The notes under the pieces were generated by a model. It saw only the letters and a list, made by a program, of their open reading frames with translations, was not told the origin of the DNA and searched no databases. Shown here one piece after another: positions 49,731 through 60,940 of a stretch of 64,000 nt of DNA. Each line of letters opens with the position of its first letter. Position 1 is the stretch's first letter. The stretch covers positions 6,012,885-6,076,884 of the forward strand of contig NC_031479.1 of NCBI RefSeq assembly GCF_000006565.2, read 5' to 3'. Origin of the DNA: Toxoplasma gondii ME49 (Eukaryota; Apicomplexa; Conoidasida; Eucoccidiorida; Sarcocystidae). The translations under genes were made by a program, and so were the position numbers.

Positions 49731-52700
49731 TCACGAATGCGTGCTCATGTTTGGCAGGCTTCCCGCAGGCTGTGCGCCAGCAGAGAAGAACCGCAGTTGA
49801 ACAGCTTGTTGCATTGGTGGAGGAAGAAACGGGCATGCAGTCTGCGTCGTGTCATGCAACGCTTGCCAGCGATCTGGGTACGTTTGACTCAACGCTGCAA
49901 ACACAAGAGAAAAAGATCTTCCTCACGAGTGCAAGATCTCGCGCACCGTCGCTAAACGAGCATATCTGTATGTGCATGTGTTTGCGTACAGAGAAATGCG
50001 TTCAGATTTTAAGAATGAGAAGAAAACGACTAGGGAAACAGACGCATGCAAGGAAACAGGTCCAGGCAAAAGGGTATCGCAGACAGTGTGCACCTCAAGG
50101 CACTATAAGAGCATCTGCATGCACCTCCAGATCCCAGGGCAAATGCCGACGCTTCTTGCGAAGCCTTTCGCTTCCTTTTCCACTTCATGCCTCCACAGAT
50201 TGGACGCGTCGATCCGTGGATCTGTGCTTCGACTCCTTGTTGCTCTAGTCGCATCTCCATGCACACACAGATGTGTGTATATGTGAAGGCACATGCAGAA
50301 GCAGACTGTGCGAATGGAAGCGCCTTCCCAGGTGTACGTACCTTGAAGGACGAGCGCGAATTTCTGGTTGAGTTTCTCGGGGCATGGCTGGAAGGCGAGC
50401 ATGCAGAAGACAAGCTCGTAGAGACATTCCTTGCATCCCTCCGGATTGAGCTCGATCAGCGAGCAAACGCCTGCAGAGAAGCAACTCGCAAATCGAGAAT
50501 ACGCGCTCAGAGACATGACAAAGGAAAAAGCTGCACAAGAATGCCCCAGAGGACATAAAAACGCTCTACTCTACACGCACCTAGAACACCACACAAAACA
50601 GTCGTTCCACCCTCAGCGCCAGTATACATACATATATACATATACGTATATATAGATGTATATATATATATATATATATAGGTAGAGAGACAGGAGAATG
50701 CATAGCTCATATACAAGGAGACACTGACAGATCTCGCTGGGCTGAATATCGATGCATAAGCACAGTGAAACGGGTGGCTGGATACATAGATGCACACACA
50801 TCTACGTCGCTCTTTGTCTGGGTGCAGACGAAGAAACGAAGAATTCAAAAGATCGAACTCGACGCCTGGCGTAGAGCCGTTCACATGCGAGACGACGAGA
50901 GGAAACTTGAGAACAGGAGTGAAAAGAGCGATACATCCAAATGTCTCGGCAACGCGACTTCCCCCCGGCATGCATTCTAATAAGCATGCGTCGGTATGCC
51001 TAATTTAAATTTGTCTCTCTCTTTCTCTCGAAATATATGAAATTTGCGGGGAGAGTATCGGCGAACAGCCGTACCGTCGAATCCATTCGCCTTTTCCTCG
51101 TCATTCTTCGCGTGCCTCATGATGATGCACCACTGCTGCAGAAAGTCCCCAAGGTGAGGCGCGAGCTTGGCAGGGCAGACGATGCCGAGACGACCCTGGA
51201 GAGACAACGAGCAAAACGATTTGCATGGTTGTCTTGAAGCTTCCGAGACAGCGAACAAGGAGATGCCCCCAACGAAGAAGAAAAACGAGCACACAGAGAG
51301 GACAGAAGAGCAGGAAAAGACATCATAAGCTCAGAAAAACGAGGACAGCGAACAGATGAGTTCGAGAGCAAACTCGGAAAAAAGACGTCGCGCCTCACGG
51401 AAAGAGACAAGATGCTTTCCAGTCTCGCACCGCAACCGCTTGACGTAGGCAGCCTAACGTCTACCTGTCCACGCTCAAGCCTCCCTCGACTCCTCTCGAG
51501 CGCGACACAGAGCAGGCGTCTGCTCGCAGCCTTTCTCTTCTTTGAAGCGACAAGAAACTGTCGTGGATAAATCTCCCTGTTCCACCAAAGGGACCCAAAT
51601 GGACCCGCAAGCAGCCGGATCCTGCCTCCCCCTACGAAGGCAACGAACTCTCGCATGCCGCAACGTGATCCAGCTCGCGAGTCTAGGTGAGAGACGAAGG
51701 AGCAGCCTAAAACTCGGAAGCCGAGACGGCAAACTCGCCATTTTCAGAGCCGCGCGAGACGCACTCACCAAAGAAATGGAGACATTTTGAAGCAGCGATC
51801 GATGAAGCTCGGGACAGTTCACGATGCCGATGAGTTTGGAGGCAATGCTGTCCACATGCGGTTCGATGAATTGAGGCTCTGCGCGAAGCGCGAGCTCGCC
51901 GATCGCCCAGCCTGCGTTGTTCTGCACGCTGGTCGCGTGATGCAAGAGATGCTCGGACAACTGCGAAAAAAACAAAGACCAATGAATCCACCGCAAATCT
52001 GTGGCGGAGAGAAAGCATGCAAGCGACAGTCTTCTAGGTGAACGGCGGATGTTCCTGGTGTCTCTGTCTTGCGATGACTGGAGCGACAGGAAGGTCTCTT
52101 CTGCTTGGCTCGTCTCGAGTGAGATGACCCATGCGGCCCGCGACAGACATGCCTGAGTCCACCCTCTGCTTCCCAGAGCTACGCAACTTCTCTTCTGGTG
52201 CAGTTTTGTGTGACGGCAGCCACAGATTCACAAGCGTCTTGCACTGAGCCTGAGCGCAGAGCGACAGGGCAGGTGCAACCACCGACACCGAACAGCTTTG
52301 AAATTGCTTTCAAAAACATAATTCGTTCCACGGAGGTCCGGGAGCCTTACAGTGGGCATGAGGACAGAGAGGTGAGGCTGCAGAAACTTGACACAGTGCT
52401 TGGAGAGATCACCGACGAGAGCGAAGGACGACTGCAGCATGCCTGCAGCAGGATCTTGGCAACAGCGGAGAAGGAGGGGAATGAAATTCAAATTTTGGTG
52501 AGCAAGAAGTTCGCACATCTCCGGTCCGAGAGCCTCGGTGACGCCACTCAGAAGGTCGAGGCACGACTCAATCAAATCTCTGGAAGGTCGCTCTGCCTGA
52601 AAAAGCACAGCAAGGATCGGACACCGACAGTGCATGCAGAGACGCGTTCCGAGGGAGAGGAAAAAAGGCACAGTGACGGATTGAAACAGCGGAGACGCAG

Positions 52701-55700
52701 GCAGAGAGAAAGGAGAAAAAGAGAAGAACGGGAACAGAAAGACGACGAAGCCTCGACTGGAGACGACAGGGGAAGCGGACAGCAGAAGACAGACGGTAGA
52801 AGACACACGAAGAAAAACGACGGACAGATACCACCCAATTCACTCGCAGAGAGCAACGAAGAGACCTCGAAGAAATCAGAGACAACAGGCTCGGAGAACT
52901 GCAAAGGCGCCTGACGCAAACGGCGAGAGGCCGAAGGAACCGTACCTGCTCGCCTTTTTCGAATCTGTCAACTTGCGTGAGAGACTCCATGAGAATCCAC
53001 ACACATCGCTCGGTCACCGCTTGCGCGTACGGCACAAAATCTGAAAAGAACAAGTCACCAGGATCCTGGAAAGTGAGGAAAGGCGGCCGAGCAAGACGAA
53101 AATCAAGAGAGACGCGAGCCCAGAGAGGCCGTCTAAAAAGCGAGTTCGCAGGCGACGCACGAAGGGTGGATCCCACATCTTTCCTGAATCTGGCTACCAC
53201 GAGGAACGCGAAGGCGACACCGAGGAGACAGCAACAGCTTTCGTTGGTGCGTTCACACAGAGAGACAGGACGCGTTAAACGCAACCTGCTCAATCCAGTT
53301 AGCCACTCTAAGACAATCATCCATGCAAGCAAGAATGGACCAACAGAGAACTTTGCGTAGAGAAGCGTAATATGTCTTTATACACAGACATGTACACACC
53401 TCAACATCCACACACACGCAACCCCATAGAGAGAAGAAACTAAGCGACCCCTACAAATATAGAGGTATACATTCATGTATACATATATATATATATATAC
53501 TATATATATATATACATGTATATATATATATAAATATGTATATGTATAAATATGTGTATATATGTGTATATACAATTAGATCTTTGTGCGCCGTATGAAC
53601 GCGATTGGGTGGTTTGTGATTTGTTTCGATATGCGGGCTGTCGATTGTTGTTTGACATGCAGATCCCTGTCTCGGTGGCAGCAGGTCTGAAAACTGGCTC
53701 ACATGCACCGAGGGCGGTTGCGCAGTTGGTGACGCATTCGAAGAGTCCGATGAGGCCGGGATCTTGCAAGTTGTTGATATTTTGGAACTTCCCAAACAAC
53801 GGTTCCATGATTTCTCGGCTGTAAGCCTCGGTGGCGAGAGCAGATCCGACGGAGTCGGCGAGAGTGCCGACCGCGTCGTAGAGAATGAGGAGGTTCTTCG
53901 TCTGGTAGAAGCAGAAGGCCTGCTTGAGCGTCGAGAGGATGTCGGGCAAGTAGGGCACAAGGTGCAGCGAGGCCTCTTCTTCGATCGTCGCGAAGGCGGA
54001 GCAGGCAGCCTCCTGAACGCGCTTGTTTCGATCGAGTACATGCTTCAAGATCTGCACCAGCACTGGCTTCAGAAACTGCTCTTCATGTCTGCAGATCCAC
54101 GCGGCGTAGCGACTCACGCACCAACACGAGATGCTTCTCAGAAGCGGCTTGGGGTCGTCGCAGAGGTTCAAGAGAAACTGCAGGACGTTCGGCAGGTACG
54201 GCTCCAAACTGTCTTGGCAGCCCTGCGCCAGCGCACCGAGAGCGAGCACGGCGGCCTCTCTCCGTTCCCAGTTCGCGTCGACGAGACTCGCCTCGATCAG
54301 CGGGAGTACCTCGGGCAACACCGCCTCGCGGTACACAGACGCGATATGGTCCAGGGCCAGTGCGCTGCCCTTCCGAACCGACCAGCCGTCTCCCCAAGTT
54401 CCGCGGGAGTCTTCTTCCTCCTCTTCTTCGCTCGCGCCCTCCGGCCCCGACTGTCTGTGGAACCGCGGCTTGATGTCTCGAGCCTCGTCCGCTACCTCTG
54501 CGTTGTCGTCTTCCAGCTGCGAAGGATCCATGCAGAGATAGTCGTACTCGTGGTACGTGGTGTTCTTCACGAGCAGCGGCAACAGCGTCGGCAGGTGATG
54601 TCGGAGCAGCTCCAGCGCATGATCTCGGTAGTCGTGCAGAGGCTGGTGGTACCCGGTATCCCGCAGCAGCACAGGCCAGAACTCGACGGCGTCTAAGCGA
54701 ACGCGGTAGTCCTCATGGCCGCAACACCGGACGACGAAGGAGAGAACGGCCTCCCCACTCGTCACGTTAAATACGACGTCCGGACGAACTTCAACCACCT
54801 GAAAAGGGGAAAAAAGAGAAGAAACCGGTCTTGCAGCCTCGAAAAATCGACACAAAAAGGCTCGCCGAAAAACGAAACCAAGTGATCTCAAAGACTCACA
54901 CCTTCTCGACACAGCGCAACCAACCTAACGGGCAGATCTCTCTCGAAGCTCACAGGCGCCTGGGAACCGCCACAGAGGAAACGGGGGAGACACAGGCGTT
55001 GCCATACGGAGACGTTCTCGCCGAGACAGAGAGTCTTCGAAGGGCCAGACAAAGGCCAAGACATCGAAAGACGTCCACCAGAAAGCTCTCGTCATCATGA
55101 AGAATCGCTTTTCATCCATACAAAACGTCTGCGCTTGCCGCAGAAATCGCGTCATCAGCAGGCATGCAGGCAGACCTCAAAAAGATCAAGAAGAGCGAGA
55201 GACAGTCTGGGGGATGTGGAGTCGGTGAAGGCGTTACTGCATAGGTTGCGATACTCATGCTTCGATGTCTCTCTAAGCTGTAGAAGCAGGGCCTCTTTGC
55301 ATGCAAGCGTCCACTACGGAGCGCTCTCGCTCACCTGCACCATGCCCTGGACGACGAAGCGCGTCATTTCAGCGTCGGACTCCTGGGCCAGCTGACCCAA
55401 CAGCTGCCAGTACTGAGGGAAAAAGGCCTCGAAGAGTTCCTGGGGGGCGAACGCGCGATTTTGCGCAAAGTGGCCAAGACATGCGACAGCATGCTTTCGG
55501 ACCGACGGCTTGTGGGGAGGCAGGGCAAGCGCAAACAGCTTGGGGAGCAAGTGACTGTTGCAGAACTGGGCGAGGATCTCCTCATCGGCACCGCGCGCGC
55601 CTTCCCGGCCAGGGCGCGCCTCCTGGGTGTCTCTGAGTCCGCCGTTGAAGCCAGCGGTCGCGCATTCAGCACCGGCTAGTGCCGCCTCGCCCTGGGCGTC

Positions 55701-56324
55701 GCTGGCGCCGGGAGCGGCGGCATCACCTCGCGCCTGCGACGAGAGGAAGAGGAGCTCGGGGAACGCGTCTTCGACGATCTTGGAGAGCGCAGAGAAGGCG
55801 CCATCGACGACGTCCTCGCGGGCGTCGTCTAGGAGCTGGAAGAGTCGCTGCAGCGCCTCGGGCCAAGCGCCGACGCCCTCGAGCGAGAGGAGACAGGTGA
55901 TCGCGGAGCCGGCGGCCGAGCGCACAGTCTTCTCGTTCTCCTCGATCGCCGCGAGAAGCCGTGGGCGAATGTACAGAGACACGAAGGCCGGCAGTGCATG
56001 CGGCTGCTTCTGCTGTAGGTTGCTCTTCAGTGTGAGGCCCGCCAGCTGCCGAACGTCCGAGGAAAACTGCGCAGACGAAAGGATTTCTGTCAAGTAGCAG
56101 GGCGCATCCACCATCGCGTTCAGCGTCTGAAACGCCTGCGCGAGTTGCTGCTGGACCGCATTGTCCGTCGATCCTGCCTTTTCAAACAGTGCCACGATTT
56201 CGGCCGTGTGCTCTGCGTTAGGTTGCCAGTGAGTCACATCCGAAGAAAGGGAAGAAAACGAACTGTCTCCGCCTGCGGACGGATGCAGCAGCGAACCCCG
56301 CAGGTCGCCCACCGGCGCCGCCAT
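49731..56324 (-). CDS. Transportin / karyopherin beta-2 nuclear import receptor
   Basis: Exons: 56324-55335, 54798-53703, 53040-52946, 52596-52351, 51960-51769, 51195-51075, 50470-50342, 49894-49731 (TGA); 1,010 aa against about 890-900 for animal transportin-1. HEAT-repeat solenoid; transportins carry PY-NLS cargoes such as RNA-binding proteins through the pore and release them on Ran-GTP. Diagnostic stretches: IKPRFHRQ, the acidic H8-loop equivalent (EEEEEED), then RKGSALALDHIA, NKRVQEAACSAFATIEEEA, NLLILYDAVGTLADSVG, QSSFALVGDLSK, NAGWAIGEL, GRLGIVCP, NDEEKANGFDG. Each follows the order seen in transportin. An extra Gly/Ala-rich insert of about 50 residues lies around 55.55-55.73 kb. The ATG at 56324 (GCCATGG) has a good context; the frame 5' of it opens only with GTG. 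The last exon has a conserved Trp and ends in a short Ser/Gly tail. Confidence 0.95.
50628..50682. repeat. (TA)n microsatellite
   Basis: TA tract in the transportin intron between exons 51195-51075 and 50470-50342. Confidence 0.9.
53460..53575. repeat. TA-rich microsatellite
   Basis: Interrupted TA/TATACA tract in the transportin intron between exons 54798-53703 and 53040-52946. It creates a spurious in-frame Ile-Tyr extension of the larger exon. Confidence 0.9.
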
Positions 56325-59300
56325 GGCCTCAAACACTCGAGAAACGACAACGGCGCAGCAGCAGACGAAAGAGAAAAGAAGGAAGGAAACGCAGCGAAGA
56401 AATGGGAGTAGAAAAGGAAGAAGCGGAGAAAGGGTAATAGAGAAAGAAAAGAGGATATCAGAAACCGAGCGCTTAAAGGGCAGAGCGGTGGCAGGGGACC
56501 CCTGGGGCTACGAAAACCGCAAACAGATGACTAGAAGAGAACAAAGATGTGCATGCGCCTGATAAGAAGAACGAGTGGTTTGCAGAGGAGCAAAAAACGA
56601 GTTTTCCTCTATCTCTTCTCGTCTGCCAACGCACTGTGAGTGGAGACCGGCAGGGGGAGGGAAGGAGCGCAAGAGGAGTGAAGGAGCAAAGTGACATGCG
56701 GCAGACACTGACGAATTTCAACTGGGAACGATGGAACGCAGGGAGAAAAGCTATGCAGCGAACCGGAGGAGACGACGTGGAAGAGACACAGGCTCTCCTG
56801 TTGAGGAACTAAGGAAGACAACCGGAAAAAGGAAGCAACATGCGACGGACAGAAGGCAGTTTACCCCACGACGAAGAAGCAGATCTCCAGGAATATGCGA
56901 CGAGGAAGGGAACTTGTAGTGAAGGCTGCAGACACGGAGCGTGGAGGCAACCCACGGGAGAGCAAGACGAAGAGAAGAGCTTTTCCGCGCAGGAGGAGAC
57001 GCACCGGCGACGGTGCTTCCTTTGGTTCCGAGCTCCCCAGCCTTCCCAGTTGCTTTGGAGAAGAGTTCCTCGAGGGCGACTCGGTCGACCAAGAAACAGA
57101 GAGCGGAGGTTCCTCAAGGGAGACAGCGAGGGATTCGTCGCGCGTTTCTACAGCGGACAGGAGGGAGAGAGAAGAGAATGACGGCGGGCATAGTTTTCGC
57201 AGCCCGCCATTCTCTTCTTTCAGACAGACACGGGATTGGACAGCGTCCACCTTTTTTCTGTGAAACTGAGGACCGGCAGAGAAGCGATTAGGGCAGGTGG
57301 CGCCGCGAGCGTCTTCTGGAGTTGTTCCCTGCAGAAGGAAGCTGGGGAAAAGGGGGGCGGGGCGCGCGCGAAAGGAGAGAGACAAGGGAGACGGCGCGAG
57401 GAAAAATGAAAAGGAGCATGCGGGAGAATGGAGGAAACTGGAGAGAAACCCAGTGAGTCTAGTCGTCGGAAGGCGCCGCCAATCGCTGTTTTCCGCAAGC
57501 TTTTGCCTCCATCCCATGTTTCGTTATATACGCCGGAGCGCGGAAGCTTCTTGCCGTCCACTGCCCCCCGCTGCGCTCTCCACCGCCTGTGCATAGGAAC
57601 AGCGGCCGCCCACGAAGCGCGTGAGTGTGCAAGACTCATCGCAGATGTGTGTCCCGTGTCGCTGGTCGACGGAAGCGCACTGAAAAAAAGTGACCCTTCT
57701 GAGATGCGAAAATAATTTCCTCGCGCGAAAGAGGAAAAACGCAGCTCCTGGAACTTTGTTCCTATTCCGCAACTCTCCCGCGCGACGCTCCGCGCACGGG
57801 GTGGGGAGCACCATGCTTCCTTGTGTCTCGCAGCGAGAGACACGCGCAGGTCGACAGCGGAAAAAAACAATATTCTAGCGGCGCGACACGTATTTAGGAA
57901 GCATCTCTGAAGCGAAACGCGAGGTCTGCGACAGCCGCTCTCAAGCTTCAGACCAACGGCGGTGTGTCTGCTGACTTGCGCAGACAGACGGGTGTCTCCC
58001 GGAAACACGGGACACCATACGAATTTGACCGAAAGCGTAGCGACGAGTTCCGTCGTAATCCGGTTCCGGTCTGCAAAGGCACTTCAAAACACAGAAAAGC
58101 ACACTCGTGTACCATTTGTATCGTCCAGTGTGGGTCAACAGGTGCGTGTGTCGCCACTGCCAAGTGGACATTTTCGTACACTTGGGCGGGTGATTGTTCA
58201 CGTCACGCCCTACTTAGACTTCTGCAGAGGTAGAGAGTTACCGTAAACGTCTCCCTTCTGCAGGAAGTAGCCTGTGTTGTTCTGGTGTTTCTTATTCTCT
58301 ACAAAGGGGTGGTCGAATCCGTTTCAGTGATCGATGCACTCTTCAGGCGCTCCAGCGACCGTAACGAGTGTTCTTGCCACTGACGGAATCTGCCTAGTCT
58401 CCTTCCTTGAAGCGAGTCAACAGTTCACAAGAGACCGAAGGGGTTTCGATGTTTCTGTTTCTTCTTGCAGTAGCTTCACCTGTAGGATGGGGTGCCGCAA
58501 CTATCAGAACTGTACAGCAATCAGCAAGCCGAACACACTGTCCAGGTGTAGTGACACCTAAGGGAAACGAGTGGACACGAGCAAGCCCGTTTGCAAACCG
58601 GTTGCTTTTCTATGAAGATTAGAATCGTCATTTCTGCTCTCAAGGAAAGGTTGCAGGGCGTCTCGGCTTACACGACAAGACTGAAGCTTTGGTTCTCCTT
58701 CGGGCCAATCAGTATTTCACCAATAAAGGACCCGTTCCCGTTTCAGTGTGTTACCGTCCAACACAGTGTGTGGCACGCTCGCCGAAGGTGACACTTCAGC
58801 AGGAGGCTAGCGAATAACTGTGCTTGTGAAACGTTTGTGCTTTCTCTACTTTCGCTATTTAGTGTAGGAAGGCTGTAAATGTGGGATTTATGAGTTCACG
58901 ATGGTACGCTACTCCATGGAGGTGCAGCAGGCGAGGGAAAACCTCTGGGATGTTTCGCGTCCACAAACGCCCTGTCACGTACGGAGCCTAGCAGCTTGTA
59001 GGGCTGTGGATGCCATGCAAATCGTATCATCGTTCCAGCTTTTTTTCCAAGAATCCTCTAGAGCGAGAACGCACACTTCTAGACGGCGCAGCTGCTGCTC
59101 CACGTGTAAAGTAAGCCGGTATTTGTTTCGACGTAGTGCAGAGTTCTTCAAGCCTCCACACCGACTTTGCGAACAGAAAAACCTTCGTTTTTCTATTAGA
59201 GATTTGGGTACCGTTTGTCGAACGAGCAATCCAAGCGGTTAGTTACAAAAGGTGTTTGTGTAAACACCAACAAAAGATGTCACCGCTATGAGCTCCGTGA

Positions 59301-60940
59301 GGAATGCAAAAACGCCGCCAGACTCGAGCAGCTACCGAGCGAGCGTTGGCGCCCCGAAAGACGGTATCACGGCGACGGGATCGGTGCCCTCTGAAAGTGG
59401 TAGTGAAGAGTCCTTTCTCAACAAGACCCCAATAGAAGAGTATGCAGGTGACTCCAGCACAATGTTTGCGCAGACGGCCAAGACCATGCTGCTCCCACAG
59501 TTCTCCGCGCACCTGGGGAACTCAGGTGTGATGAATTAAGCGATACCTCTCGTGTATCATTTGCTCATCGCTAAAATGCACTGACAAAGAACGGGGATGA
59601 CCAGTGTCCGACGCGAAAGTTGCAGTTTCGCGTTTCAGCGGTGTCCAAATTGCAGACGGGCTATATGCCGGGGGAGCTAAACGTTTCTGTCTATTGTATG
59701 TCGCCTTCTTTGATAATATTTTCGCTTCTCGCTCAACGAACTTTGACCTTGCGTCGCTGCTTCACCTCTGTGTCAGTTTATAGATGTGTGTGGCAGTTCT
59801 TTTTCCGGATGCCGTTTCTGTGTTCGGTCTCTCTTTGTTGGCTCATCTCGCTCTCTTGTGCCGACCATCCACACGTGTCTGAAGTTGTAAGCGACTTTAG
59901 GGTGAGCTCGAGTCGCCAGGAAAAAAAGAGTATACGAATTCAGACAGGGGAAAAACGATAACTGAACTCAACCTTTCACCCGCTTAAAACCGAACGCTGT
60001 TCGTGCAGAGGTGCAGCAAATAGCGCGAAAATCCAACGATCCAAAAAGGAGGTGCAGACGGTACGATTGAAGAACAGGCAACAGCGGAGAGGAAACCACA
60101 TAGTGGAACCAGTGCAGTGGCTTAAGAAGTTGGCAGGAACGCGAGAGAGGAACGCAGGGGCCCGCGCGGAATAACGGTCGTTACCATAACGACAGAAACG
60201 GATTGTGCTTTCCGACAAGAGAACGAAGTGGAGCCAACTTTAGGAAAAAGCTCACAGGTAAATCGCGACAGGGTCAGCTGTACGCTCGTCAGGTGAAGTA
60301 CCTGACGCCTGGAAGAGTTACGATGCGGAAAAAACGCATTTCGTCATACTTCAGCTTACGGCGAATGCACACATGCGTCTCGCCTACGTTCAGAGTTTGG
60401 TCACCTTGCTGTCCTCTTGTGAAACAGCGTCTTGCCTGACGAGCACATCTGCTCCATTAATCACCATTTCGCTCTCCCCCCCTCCTCCCACCGTTAACGA
60501 GTTAACATTCGGGTATTCGAAGCTCGAATCTCAGACGGTAGCCCTACGCAAATACGGGATATGTCCACGCCTTTTCACTTCTTTCCCTTTTCAGTCTCTC
60601 TGCCAACAGATTCACTAAAGTAGCTCGATATACTCTCGACTACTTCGGCTCCACCGCTAACTCCCGGGGTTGCTCGTAAATTATTCCCCCCTGCTTGGCC
60701 CATCCTGGCCCGTTTCACGTTTCGCAACCTACACCTTCTTATCGCTATGCATGCATACGTATTTTTAGAAGGCGGATTAACGCTGCACATACTCACACAG
60801 ACCCTAGAAAATTGATCTCTGGGGATCGTGCCATCCAAGCTCCGGCGTCCCCCAACCTGTCCTCCATGCACCCGAGAAAAAGAGAGACACCTACGGTAAG
60901 AAACAATCCCTGTGTTGATCTATAAGGCGCTTTCTCAGGC
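56325..60940. other. 4.6-kb spacer with transportin 5' leader and a doubtful small gene
   Basis: The first 1.5 kb upstream of the transportin ATG is GC-rich and pyrimidine-rich on the transcribed strand, as expected for a long coccidian 5' leader and promoter. Open frames at 57517-56861 and 58008-57220 (minus) show no domains. From 58.9 to 59.9 kb there are plus-strand frames with fitting splice signals (separate entry). From 59.9 to 60.94 kb I see nothing convincing; it should include the 3' UTR of the next minus-strand gene. Confidence 0.5.
58901..59886 (+). CDS. Possible small plus-strand gene (exon pieces only)
   Basis: An ATG at 58901 in good context (A at -3, G at +4) opens 113 codons, with a possible donor TGTAAA|GTAAGC near 59109. 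A second frame starting ATGAGCTCC at 59288 is Ser/Thr-rich and ends at CTCAG|GTGTGA (about 59524). In phase with it, an acceptor (gcgtttcag) at about 59637 leads to a short exon ending TATT|GTATGT. Another acceptor (ctctgtgtcag) at about 59779 leads to a hydrophobic exon ending GAAGTT|GTAAGC near 59886. The last three pieces agree in phase, but the link to the first ATG and the 3' end are not resolved. No homology is recognised. Confidence 0.3.

Noticed and set aside
53764..54696. 310-codon plus-strand frame
   Set aside because: Antisense shadow of the large transportin exon; the minus strand matches transportin throughout.
56325..56336. Transportin start at 56336
   Set aside because: The codon there is GTG; the first ATG in frame is at 56324 with a strong GCCATGG context.
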